Below are positions 15,240 to 22,920 of a stretch of 48,123 nucleotides of DNA, one piece after another. Made by a program: the position numbers and the translations under genes. This DNA is from Clostridiales bacterium (GTDB lineage Bacteria > Bacillota > Clostridia > Oscillospirales > Oscillospiraceae). The notes beneath the pieces are model-generated. The model was not told the DNA's origin. It saw only the letters and a list, made by a program, of their open reading frames with translations, and did no database searches. The number at the start of each line of letters is the position of its first letter. Within the stretch, counting starts at the first letter, position 1. Where the stretch lies: contig JAQXKZ010000026.1 in NCBI GenBank assembly GCA_029010715.1, positions 1-48,123 on the forward strand. The letters run 5' to 3'.

Positions 15240-16442
15240 TTAACCTCCATAATGAAGCGCGTCTATCGGATTCATTTTTGCCGCCTTGTTTGCCGGATAA
15301 AGACCGAAGCATATGCCTATCAGAAAGCAGAACAGCACCGCCGTAACTACGACCCCTCCGTTCATCCTGAAGGTGAGGCCGAGACTTGACACGACAATGC
15401 TGATAACCTTCAGGCTCACCCAGGACAGCGCTATACCGATCGTGCAGCCGAGCATACATAAAACGACACTTTCCAGAAGAAACTGCTGCAGTATCACGCC
15501 GCGGCTGGCGCCTACGGCTTTTCTGATACCGATCTCGCGAGTGCGCTCCGTGACGGTGACGAGCATGATGTTCATGATACCGATACCGCCGACTATCAGG
15601 GATATGGCCGCAATTCCGCCGAGGAGAATCGCGAGTACGGAGGTGACGCTGCTCATCGTGTTTTCGAGAGCGTCCTGCGAGTCGACGGAGAAAGCGTCCT
15701 CGTCCTGGTCGAAACGTTCGTAGAGTATGGGATATATCGCGTCCATCGCCTGCTCGACTGTATAGCCGTCCGCCGCGCTCACATAAAAGGAGCTGATCTT
15801 CGACGAAACGCTGTCACTGAGCCTTATAAGAGCGGTATACGGAATGTATACGGCCAGCGAACTGCTGCCGAAAACGGCGGTGAGCGAATCGTCATCATCC
15901 TCAAGGATACCGACGATCGTGAAGCGTATCCCGTTGAGCGAAATGCTTTCGCCGATGCAGTCGGTGTAGCCCACAAGCTCTCTGGCCCCGTTTTCATTGA
16001 TAGCGCAGATGTTGGAGCCGTTTTCCACGTCGGCGCTTTTTATATACCGGCCGAGCAGCATGTTAAGGCCCTGAATGTTGTAGTAGGCCGCGGTGGTTCC
16101 GTAGACCTGCACGGTCTCGGCGGTGTAACCGTATTTGCCGACGGCACTCTCCGACTGCCACGCGGCGGTCTGGCCCACGCCCTCAAGATCCGCCCATTCC
16201 GACAGATCGTCCAGGCTTATCGCCGAGCCCTTGTCGTCGGATACGGTGACAGTGAGCAGATTGGTACCGAGAGAGGATACGGTATCCGTCACGGTTCTGG
16301 TCGCTCCGTTTACAAGGCTGACGAGAATAACCAGAGCCATAACGCCGATAATGATGCCGAGCATGGTCAGGAAGGCACGCAGCTTACTGCCGTTTATCGA
16401 CTTGACGGCCATGCGCAGAGACTGTTTAAGAGAATCCATCAT
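15240..16442 (-). CDS. MacB-type ABC transporter permease
   Basis: A 400-residue FtsX/MacB permease: one N-terminal membrane helix (about 20-45), a large extracytoplasmic domain (about 50-260) and three C-terminal helices. Family marks are KLRAFLTMLGIIIGVMALV near the start and the cytoplasmic RTREIGIRKAVGASRG motif before the second helix. MacB-type exporters of Gram-positive bacteria move peptides or small amphiphiles out of the membrane. Its start overlaps the ATPase stop by 4 bases (ATGA). Confidence 0.9.
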   Translation of the reverse strand: MMDSLKQSLRMAVKSINGSKLRAFLTMLGIIIGVMALVILVSLVNGATRTVTDTVSSLGTNLLTVTVSDDKGSAISLDDLSEWADLEGVGQTAAWQSESAVGKYGYTAETVQVYGTTAAYYNIQGLNMLLGRYIKSADVENGSNICAINENGARELVGYTDCIGESISLNGIRFTIVGILEDDDDSLTAVFGSSSLAVYIPYTALIRLSDSVSSKISSFYVSAADGYTVEQAMDAIYPILYERFDQDEDAFSVDSQDALENTMSSVTSVLAILLGGIAAISLIVGGIGIMNIMLVTVTERTREIGIRKAVGASRGVILQQFLLESVVLCMLGCTIGIALSWVSLKVISIVVSSLGLTFRMNGGVVVTAVLFCFLIGICFGLYPANKAAKMNPIDALHYGG

Positions 16443-17110
16443 CTTTCCTCCTTCGTCAGCTTTCCGTCCAGAATGTGGATGCGCCTGCCTGTCTGCGCGG
16501 CAACCGAGTTGTCGTGTGTTATAAGCACGATAGTGTTGCCCTGCCCGTGAAGTTCGTGGAAGATATCCATGATCTCGGCGGTGGTCCTGGAATCGAGGTT
16601 GCCGGTAGGTTCGTCCGCGAGTATAAGCGAAGGACGTGTGACGATCGCCCGCGCGATGGCGACGCGCTGCTGCTGGCCGCCTGAAAGTTCGGCCGGGAAA
16701 TGCTTGGCGCGCGCTTCAAGCTTTACGCGGCGCAGTGCCGATTGAACGCGTTCGTCCCGTTCGGCTTTTCTGACGCCCTGATATATGAGCGGAAGCTCGA
16801 CGTTTTCTTCGGCGGTGAGCTTGGGGATAAGGTTGAAGCTCTGAAAAACGAAGCCTATCTTACGGTTCCTTATCTGCGCCAGATCGTTTTCGGAGTAGTC
16901 CTCTATGGGCGTGCCGTCGAGCAGGTATTCTCCGGAGTCCGCCGTGTCGAGACAGCCTATGATATTCATAAGCGTGGATTTACCGGAGCCGGACGGCCCG
17001 ATTATGCCGACAAACTCACCGGGAGAAACAGTGAGATCGGCGCGGTCCACGGCGCGGACTTCTTCATTACCTATGCGGTAATGCTTTGAGATGTTCTTCA
17101 TGCGTATCAT
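16439..17110 (-). CDS. MacB/LolD-type ABC transporter ATP-binding protein
   Basis: A 223-residue ATPase with Walker [10 protein letters not shown], signature [15 protein letters not shown], Walker [13 protein letters not shown] and switch-His region LITHD. The LDSRT after the Walker B is typical of the MacB/LolD group. It lies 12 bases after the first adaptor and overlaps the permease by 4 bases, so adaptor, ATPase, permease and second adaptor form one unit. Confidence 0.93.
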   Translation of the reverse strand: MIRMKNISKHYRIGNEEVRAVDRADLTVSPGEFVGIIGPSGSGKSTLMNIIGCLDTADSGEYLLDGTPIEDYSENDLAQIRNRKIGFVFQSFNLIPKLTAEENVELPLIYQGVRKAERDERVQSALRRVKLEARAKHFPAELSGGQQQRVAIARAIVTRPSLILADEPTGNLDSRTTAEIMDIFHELHGQGNTIVLITHDNSVAAQTGRRIHILDGKLTKEER

Positions 17111-17122
17111 GTGCTCACCGCC

Positions 17123-18769
17123 TTATCTGCCGCCCGGTGCGCCGCCGGGAGTGCCGCCGCCGAAATCTCCTCCCGGCATATTCCCACCGGGAGCGCCGCC
17201 GCCGAAATCTCTGCCCGGCATACCGCCGGAGAAGTCTCCGCGGCCCGGCGTGAAGCCGCCGGAGCTCTGCTTCTCTTCGTAATATACAGTGTCGCCCTCG
17301 CTCAGCCCGCCGGTGATCTCAACGTAATTGGAGTTGGAGATGCCGACGGTGACCTCGGTCATGCCGCCAAGCTCACCGGCCGTCTCATCATACGAGGTGC
17401 AGACATAGTAGCCGCTGCCGGTTTTGTTGAGCGCGTCGACCGGGATGAGGAGCGCGTCGGTGACGCCGTCTATGACGATGGTAGCCGAGGCGGACATGCC
17501 CGCAAGCATGCCGTCCCTTTTGCCGATGCTGACGGTTGCCGTATAGGTCGTGACTCCGCTTGAGCTTGTTCCGGCGCGGTCGATCTCTGTCACGGTGCCA
17601 TCAAAGGTCATGCCGCTTATGGAGTCGACGGTGACAACGGCGCTCTGACCGACGGAGACCGAAAGTATCTCGCTTTCGTCAACGCTTATGGAAACAGACA
17701 TGGTGCTGTCGGGGCTTATGCTGAAATACTGCTCCCCGGCGTCGTCCGAGTCGCCGCTGCGGCTGTCGTTGTCGACGGCGTTTATTTCTTTTACGGTGCC
17801 GCCGATATCCGAATATACCGCGCCCTCCTTGTATATTTTCACGAGCTTTTGGAGCTCGTCCTCCTTTACGGCGCGCGTCGCGAGCAAAGTCTCGTAATCC
17901 GCCGTGTAACCGGTGTCCGTCAGAGCGAGCAGGGTGGAGCCGGAGTATATGACGCTTCCCTCGCTGACGCAGAGATATGATACCGTGCCTGCGTAGCCGA
18001 CTATTCTGAGCTGGTCGTGTATATACAGCTCCCCGCTGCCTAGAATATTCCCGCCGCTGTCAGACACGCGGACCGTGTCGCCGCAGCACGGCCCGTTGTC
18101 TGTAATCAGAACGGTCGCCGTGCCGGCAGATACGGCGGAGACGTCTCCGGGGTACTCCGTGCCGTCCGGGGCGGTCACTGTAACGCTGTCTCCTGCGGCG
18201 AGCTTGCCGCTATCAATATCGACGGCCATATATCCGTCGAGGGAGACGAGCATCAGCGCTCCGTTTTCGTACATGAGGTCTGCGACGCTGTCACCGGCCG
18301 CCGCGTATATTTTCTTTACGCGGCCGGAGACTGCGGAGCTTATATAGCTGCTTACGCTCTCCCCGGCTGCGCTGCTTATCTGAGCGTCGAGCTCGTCAAG
18401 CTCGTCGCCGGTATCCGACATCGCCAGCATGACGGAGTTGAGATTTACCGTGGCGAGAAGGTCGCCCGGGCTGATCCTGTCGCCGGCGCTGACCTGTATT
18501 TTTTCCAATTCCACGCCGCTGGGTATTTCGAGCTCCTCAACGCCGTCGTCACTGAGAAGTCCCGAGCCGTAGACAGAGGTGCTTATACTGCCGCGGCTGA
18601 CCTCGGCCGACAAAATCTCGGCCTCATTATTCCGCCCGTATTTATCCGAAACTGTTTTCCTGAGAATGACTACCGCTGACACTGCAGCGACCGCAATTAC
18701 GGCGGATGTTATTATCAGCTTCTTTTTCTGCTTTGGACTTAGCTTTGCGCTGCGTCGATCCTGCTTCAT
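17123..18769 (-). CDS. HlyD/MacA-type efflux adaptor (first of two)
   Basis: A 548-residue adaptor with an N-terminal membrane anchor (about 19-38), lipoyl-like motifs (KIQVSAGDRISPGDLLATV; VSEGSVIYSGSTLLALTDT), a helical part (YETLLATRAVKEDELQKLV) and a membrane-proximal C-terminal domain (GLSEGDTVYY). The tail is a Gly/Pro-rich repeat of about 14 residues (GRDFGGGAPGGNMPG and a near copy). ATG at 18769 has GGAGGAGG upstream, which excludes a 22-residue upstream extension. It shares overall design with the fourth gene of the operon, so the two probably arose by duplication. Confidence 0.85.
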   Translation of the reverse strand: MKQDRRSAKLSPKQKKKLIITSAVIAVAAVSAVVILRKTVSDKYGRNNEAEILSAEVSRGSISTSVYGSGLLSDDGVEELEIPSGVELEKIQVSAGDRISPGDLLATVNLNSVMLAMSDTGDELDELDAQISSAAGESVSSYISSAVSGRVKKIYAAAGDSVADLMYENGALMLVSLDGYMAVDIDSGKLAAGDSVTVTAPDGTEYPGDVSAVSAGTATVLITDNGPCCGDTVRVSDSGGNILGSGELYIHDQLRIVGYAGTVSYLCVSEGSVIYSGSTLLALTDTGYTADYETLLATRAVKEDELQKLVKIYKEGAVYSDIGGTVKEINAVDNDSRSGDSDDAGEQYFSISPDSTMSVSISVDESEILSVSVGQSAVVTVDSISGMTFDGTVTEIDRAGTSSSGVTTYTATVSIGKRDGMLAGMSASATIVIDGVTDALLIPVDALNKTGSGYYVCTSYDETAGELGGMTEVTVGISNSNYVEITGGLSEGDTVYYEEKQSSGGFTPGRGDFSGGMPGRDFGGGAPGGNMPGGDFGGGTPGGAPGGR

Positions 18770-18857
18770 TACTGCCTCCTCCGGGCAGGTGCTGCCCTGA
18801 ATACCTGCGGCAGGGGGGCCGGATGCATGCCGCATATTTTGTGCAGACCGGCCCGTG

Positions 18858-18879
18858 ACTGTCCGCTGACAGTATTTTA
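18858..18879 (-). promoter_or_regulatory. Possible promoter -10 and operator of the exporter operon
   Basis: On the minus strand TAAAAT (18879-18874) is followed by the inverted repeat ACTGTC-N4-GACAGT (18858-18873) around the expected start. No good -35 box is seen, so an activator may be needed. Confidence 0.25.
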
Positions 18880-18974
18880 CAGACGGAGACTAAAGCGGAG
18901 CTTAAGGGAGAGGGAGAAAGCCGTGAACTTTTTTTAAATAAAACGGTGCAGGGCGGGCGCAAAACAAATTGCGC

Positions 18975-19002
18975 TTGCATAATGACAAAAAAGATGTATA
19001 AT
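18975..19002 (+). promoter_or_regulatory. Sigma-A promoter of the zinc-ribbon gene
   Basis: TTGCAT (18975-18980), 16-base spacer, TATAAT (18997-19002), 27 bases before the start codon. Confidence 0.6.
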
Positions 19003-19028
19003 ACAGCAAAAAACGGGAGGGTGTACAT

Positions 19029-19313
19029 ATGAAGCTTAGTACGGCGAAGGCGACGACTCTGGGCCTGCTGCTGGCCGGCCTCGCTATCGGCTTGACAGGG
19101 CAGTTCACGCTCGACGAGGGCACGCAGATGTATGTTGTGACCGAGGTGCTGACTCTGGTTCTGCTGGCCGGAGGGATCGCGGTCGGGGCAATCTGGGCCC
19201 GCTGCCCGTATTGCGGGAAGAGTCTGTTCATGAATATGCTCAAATGGAAGAATTGCCCGCGCTGCAACCGCGCACTTACGGATAAAACCGCAAAGTCTGC
19301 CAAACGCAAGTAA
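19029..19313 (+). CDS. Small membrane protein with C-terminal zinc ribbon
   Basis: A 94-residue protein with two predicted membrane helices (about 8-24 and 35-57) followed by a zinc-ribbon of the form CPYC-N15-CPRC (about 59-81). It ends in a basic tail. The GGAGG at 19016 is 8 bases from the ATG, and a promoter precedes it. It stands alone, divergent from the exporter operon. Its function is unknown; such proteins are often simply annotated as membrane zinc-ribbon proteins. Confidence 0.75.
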   Translation: MKLSTAKATTLGLLLAGLAIGLTGQFTLDEGTQMYVVTEVLTLVLLAGGIAVGAIWARCPYCGKSLFMNMLKWKNCPRCNRALTDKTAKSAKRK

Positions 19314-19356
19314 AAAAATGAAATAGGATCTGCCTATGCGGAAAATCCTGATACAG
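19309..19356 (+). promoter_or_regulatory. Candidate activator sites upstream of fdrA
   Basis: AGTAAAAAAATGA at 19309-19321 is identical to the core of the repeated upstream motif at 38739-38751, and TGATACAG at 19349-19356 matches its other part. Both lie 40-85 bases upstream of the sigma-54 promoter. The match is partial. Confidence 0.25.
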
Positions 19357-19393
19357 CTGTAAGAGCGAATGTGACAAGACCCGTGCCAAAAAA

Positions 19394-19410
19394 TTGGCAC
19401 GGGTCTTGCT
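19394..19410 (+). promoter_or_regulatory. Sigma-54 promoter of fdrA-DUF1116
   Basis: TTGGCACGGGTCTTGCT matches the -24/-12 consensus (TGGCACG-N4-TTGC) at every defined position, with GG and GC ten bases apart. It is the right arm of a perfect 14-bp inverted repeat (19376-19389 with 19394-19407). Confidence 0.85.
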
Positions 19411-19465
19411 GCGTATATGAGAGTACAGGGATAACCACCGACAAATGGAAAGGAAGCGTATAGGT

Positions 19466-21010
19466 ATGATTAAGACAACAGTGATGCCGAACTGCTACAT
19501 GGACTCAATTCTTATCCTATCCGTGTCCAGAGAGATGATGAAGCTGCCGACGGTTAAAAAGGCGGTTGTCGTCATGGCGACAGACATGAATAAGACGGTC
19601 GTGGATGAGTTCGGCGGGATGACCGCGGCGGTCAGAAGCGCCGGCCCCAACGACCTGATCCTCTCGCTGGACTGCGGAGACGAGGATGTCATAAAGCAGG
19701 CCGAAGCAAAGGTCAGGGAGATCGCGGGCGGCAAGAGCAGCGGCGGTGCCGGCGAGACTCAGGTCGAGTACCGCAAGCTCGGCGCTGCCAAGAGCGCCAT
19801 GCCGGAGGCGAACATCTGCATCATATCCCTGCCCGGCGAGTACGCGCTGGACGAGGCAAAGACGGCTCTTGACAATGACATGAACCTGTTCATTTTCAGC
19901 GACATGGAAGAGGACGAGGAGCTCGAGATCAAGAAGATCGCCCACGAGAAGGGCCTGTTCGTCATGGGTCCCGGAGCCGGCACTGCGGTTGTAAACGGCG
20001 TTTCACTCGGCCTGATGAGCAAGGTGCGCCGCGGCAGGATAGGTATAGTTGCGGCCTCCGGCAGCGGCCTTCAGGAGGTGGCGGTGCTCGTGCACAACAT
20101 GGGCGAGGGCATCAGCCAGGCCATAGGTACCGGCGGACACGATCTGCGTGAGAAGATCGGCGGTATTATGTTCCTGCAGGCCATAGACTACTTTTCAAAC
20201 GACCCCGAGACCGAGGTTGTCGTAATGGTCTCCAAGCCGCCGCATCCGAGCGTGGCAAAGAAGATATACGAAAATCTCCCCGGGAACAAGCCCTCCGTCA
20301 TCTTCTTCCTCGGCGGGAACACGGACGAGATAAAGGCCGCCGGCGCCTACGCGCCCAGGACCCTTGAGGAGGCGGCCATCATGGCCGTAGATCTGGCACG
20401 GGGCAGAAAGCCTGCCGAAAGAGATATCGTGGCCGTGGACAAGGCTGAGCTTGCAGCGCTCGCGGCGGCGGAAAAGGAAAAGCTTGCACTCACGCAGAAG
20501 TACATGCGCGGACTGTTCTGCGGCGGCACACACAGCGAAGAAGCCGTGACCCTGCTCCAGGAGTTTGTGCCGGACATGCACTCCAACATTCTTTTCGGAA
20601 AGGTCGATCTGCTTGAGGACCGTTATCAGAGCGTCGAGAACTCTCTGGTCGACATGGGCGACGAGGTATTCACCAAGGGCAAGCCTCATCCGGTCATGGA
20701 TCCCTCTATACTTGTTGACCGTATGATACAGGAAGCGCATGATCCTGAAACCGGCGTCATCCTGTTCGACCTGCTCTACGGTCACGCGATCCACGCCGAC
20801 CCCGTAGGCGCGATGGAGGACGCGCTCAGGGAGATACGGAGGATCGAGAAGGAAGAGGGACGCCATATCTGCGTCATCGCCTCCCTCTGCGGCACCGATA
20901 TCGAACCGCAGGATGTGGCCGATCAGGCACGCAGGCTCAAGGAATACGGCGTAATACTCCAGCCCAGCAATGCGAAGGCAGCGCTGCTGGCCGGCCTTAT
21001 AGTTTCCTGA
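19466..21010 (+). CDS. fdrA: FdrA/AllF family protein (acyl-CoA synthetase-like)
   Basis: A 514-residue protein of the FdrA family, which has the CoA-binding and ligase folds of succinyl-CoA synthetase. In E. coli FdrA (AllF) works with YlbE (DUF1116) and YlbF (DUF2877) as oxamate carbamoyltransferase. Visible parts are a Rossmann-like N-terminal domain, GPGAGTAVVNGVSLGLMS and GIVAASGSGLQEVAVLVHN (SCS-alpha-like), and LFCGGTHSEEA (ligase domain). I chose ATG 19466 because it gives the usual family start (MIKTTVMPNCYMDS); AGGAAG lies 9 bases upstream. DUF1116 follows after 12 bases. The sigma-54 promoter is 56 bases upstream. Confidence 0.88.
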   Translation: MIKTTVMPNCYMDSILILSVSREMMKLPTVKKAVVVMATDMNKTVVDEFGGMTAAVRSAGPNDLILSLDCGDEDVIKQAEAKVREIAGGKSSGGAGETQVEYRKLGAAKSAMPEANICIISLPGEYALDEAKTALDNDMNLFIFSDMEEDEELEIKKIAHEKGLFVMGPGAGTAVVNGVSLGLMSKVRRGRIGIVAASGSGLQEVAVLVHNMGEGISQAIGTGGHDLREKIGGIMFLQAIDYFSNDPETEVVVMVSKPPHPSVAKKIYENLPGNKPSVIFFLGGNTDEIKAAGAYAPRTLEEAAIMAVDLARGRKPAERDIVAVDKAELAALAAAEKEKLALTQKYMRGLFCGGTHSEEAVTLLQEFVPDMHSNILFGKVDLLEDRYQSVENSLVDMGDEVFTKGKPHPVMDPSILVDRMIQEAHDPETGVILFDLLYGHAIHADPVGAMEDALREIRRIEKEEGRHICVIASLCGTDIEPQDVADQARRLKEYGVILQPSNAKAALLAGLIVS

Positions 21011-21022
21011 GGAGGTGCGAAG

Positions 21023-22432
21023 ATGGAATATAAAATGTTCAAGCAGGAGCCCGCAGTCATAAATATTGGCGTCAAGCCCTTTGCGGACGGTATTAAGGAT
21101 CAGGGCGTCAAGGCGATACATCTTTCGTGGAAGCCGCCCGTCGACGCGAAGCTCTGCCGCATGATAGGCGCGATAGAGCCCGGTCTGAAGGAAAAGATAG
21201 AGAAGTCAAACGCTGAGGCTGTCGAGATACTCAACGCCGCCGAGGGGCACTGGGTAGGTCTGGAGAAGGCCATCAAGGCCATCCCCGGCTTCAAGGAGAA
21301 CGTTATCATGCACTCCGGCCCGCCTATCGAGTGGGACCGCATGATCCCCGTTCAGAAACGCGGCGTATGCTACGGCGCCATCCACGCGGGTCTGGCCAAG
21401 ACTCCCGAAGAGGCGGACGCCATGGTCAAAAACGGAGAGATCGAGCTCTGGTCCTGTAATGACCATTATGCTATCGGCGCTGCCGCCGGTATCGTTACCC
21501 ACAACATGGTCGTCAACGTCACCGAGGATATAGTACACCACAACAAGGCCTACTGCATCCCCTTCGAAGGGCGCAACGGTCTTGGCGCGTGGGCCATGTG
21601 GAACCCCGAAATAGAACGCAACCTGCTCGAGATAGAGGACTTCTTCGCTCCCATCGTCGATTCCGTGCTGAAAAAGAACGGCGGCATAAACGTCCGCAAC
21701 ATCCTTGCAAAGGGAATGATGATGGGCGACGAGAGCCATACCCGTCAGGCGGCCTGCGGCAACATGCTCGTCAGCGAGATCGTCCCCATGCTTCTGGCAG
21801 ACGAGGATATTCCGGTCAGAGACATGAAGCGCGTCGTAGAGATGTTTGTCGGCAACGAGCGCTGGTTCCACCCGCTCGGCATGAGCTGCTCGCTGGCGTC
21901 CATGCGCAGCATCAAGGGCAAGGAATACTGCTCCATCGTCACCTCCATCGCGCAAAACGGCGTCGAAACCGGCATAAAGGTCGCCGGTCTGGGTGAGCAG
22001 TGGTTCAAGACCGCGGCTCCCCGCTTTGTCGGCACGCTGTTCTCCACCCAGTGGACTCTCGACGACGCGGTCCCTTACATGGGAGACTCCACCGCAACCG
22101 AATCCTACGGCATGGGCGGCTTTGCGGCTGCCGCGGCGCCGACCGTGCTGCGTCTGCGCAACGGCGGCTGGCGTGAAGCGAAAGCGCAGAGCGAAGAGCT
22201 GCGTACCATCTGTGCCGGCGTCAACAAGAACTTCCCGATACCTCTGCTCGACTTCACCGGCCCCGGTATGGGTATAGACATCCTGAAGGTCATCGAAACC
22301 GGCATCACCCCGATCTGCCACGGCGGTATAGTCAACAAGACCGGCGGCCAGATCGGCGCGGGCGCCGCGCGCTACGGCATAGAGCACTATGTAAAGGCCG
22401 CGTATGCCTTCCTCGATAAGTACGGCAGCTGA
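21023..22432 (+). CDS. DUF1116 protein (YlbE/AllG family)
   Basis: A 469-residue DUF1116 protein, the family of E. coli YlbE (AllG), one of three parts of the oxamate carbamoyltransferase complex. Recognisable stretches include KRGVCYGAIHAGLAKTPEEA, the ESHTRQAACGNM segment and GITPICHGGIVNKTGGQIGA near the end. GGAGG lies 8 bases upstream of the ATG. It is translationally close to fdrA. The third part, DUF2877, is encoded 15 kb away at 37837. Whether carbamoyl transfer is really the reaction here is not shown by the sequence. Confidence 0.88.
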   Translation: MEYKMFKQEPAVINIGVKPFADGIKDQGVKAIHLSWKPPVDAKLCRMIGAIEPGLKEKIEKSNAEAVEILNAAEGHWVGLEKAIKAIPGFKENVIMHSGPPIEWDRMIPVQKRGVCYGAIHAGLAKTPEEADAMVKNGEIELWSCNDHYAIGAAAGIVTHNMVVNVTEDIVHHNKAYCIPFEGRNGLGAWAMWNPEIERNLLEIEDFFAPIVDSVLKKNGGINVRNILAKGMMMGDESHTRQAACGNMLVSEIVPMLLADEDIPVRDMKRVVEMFVGNERWFHPLGMSCSLASMRSIKGKEYCSIVTSIAQNGVETGIKVAGLGEQWFKTAAPRFVGTLFSTQWTLDDAVPYMGDSTATESYGMGGFAAAAAPTVLRLRNGGWREAKAQSEELRTICAGVNKNFPIPLLDFTGPGMGIDILKVIETGITPICHGGIVNKTGGQIGAGAARYGIEHYVKAAYAFLDKYGS

Positions 22433-22518
22433 ATGCGTTTCTCCGTTACAGACTTGTTTTGAGCCGCTGTGCATGCACACCGGCGAATATCATAAGGGAT
22501 CCAACACGCCTCCGGCGC

Positions 22519-22549
22519 CGTAAAAAGCGGACAAAGTCCGCTTTTTACG
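22519..22549 (+). terminator. Terminator of fdrA-DUF1116
   Basis: A perfect 13-bp stem CGTAAAAAGCGGA with TCCGCTTTTTACG and a 5-base loop, about 85 bases past the DUF1116 stop; the right arm supplies the T run. Confidence 0.55.
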
Positions 22550-22590
22550 GGATCCCGTTGTACTGAGCAGCTTATACGGACAAAGAGAAC

Positions 22591-22632
22591 AACATGCCCC
22601 GGCAGTATTCCCTGCCGGGGCATGTTGTTTGT
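22591..22632. terminator. Strong hairpin, probable terminator of the minus-strand small transcript
   Basis: A perfect 15-bp stem AACATGCCCCGGCAG with CTGCCGGGGCATGTT and a 6-base loop (22591-22605, 22612-22626). On the minus strand it is followed by GTTCTCTTTG; on the plus strand by GTTTG. It can act in both directions. Confidence 0.6.
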
Positions 22633-22733
22633 CAGGACGGCGCCGGAACGCGGAAACCCGGATGAGCGGCAGGCTCCGCAGCCGTTTCCGGCGCCTGCGG
22701 CAGTGTTAATGTTTTAGCACGTGTCCAGAACAT
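22632..22733 (-). CDS. Candidate 33-residue peptide under a sigma-54 promoter
   Basis: An ATG frame of 33 codons, MFWTRAKTLTLPQAPET... to ...RVPAPS, then TGA. It starts about 16 bases after the expected start of the minus-strand sigma-54 transcript and stops 5 bases before the terminator stem. GGGTGAT directly before the ATG partly matches the anti-Shine-Dalgarno sequence, but the spacing is tight. The composition is Pro/Ala-rich, as chance frames in GC-rich DNA often are. The RNA itself, of about 160 bases, could be the product instead. Confidence 0.3.
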   Translation of the reverse strand: MFWTRAKTLTLPQAPETAAEPAAHPGFRVPAPS

Positions 22734-22758
22734 ATCACCCGTACGCTTTGTAATATGT

Positions 22759-22775
22759 AGCAAAAATCGTGCCAA
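22759..22775 (-). promoter_or_regulatory. Minus-strand sigma-54 promoter facing a gene-poor gap
   Basis: On the minus strand TTGGCACGATTTTTGCT matches the -24/-12 consensus at every defined position, GG and GC ten bases apart. It points away from rpoN into the gap behind DUF1116. A possible activator half-site, ATGATAAACT, lies at 22840-22849. Confidence 0.75.
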
Positions 22776-22920
22776 CTTTTTGGTTAAAACATAGAAAAGC
22801 CCGAAAACAGGAAAAACAGCTTAATCTGTCCGCCCGATTATGATAAACTAACAGAAGGAGCGGACGGGGGCAGCTACACATCCTCTGTCTCTCCGGTAAG
22901 AGGGAATGGAGATGATATAT

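Larger units (their letters stand above)
22433..22920. other. Intergenic region upstream of rpoN
   Basis: About 490 bases. It holds two strong hairpins (22519-22549 and 22591-22626), a minus-strand sigma-54 promoter (22759-22775) and, between promoter and terminator, a 33-codon minus-strand open frame. No convincing plus-strand promoter for rpoN was found. Confidence 0.6.

Noticed and set aside
19376-19407. Palindrome read simply as a terminator
   Set aside because: No T run follows on the plus strand, and its right arm is a full-consensus sigma-54 promoter, so it is listed mainly as promoter.
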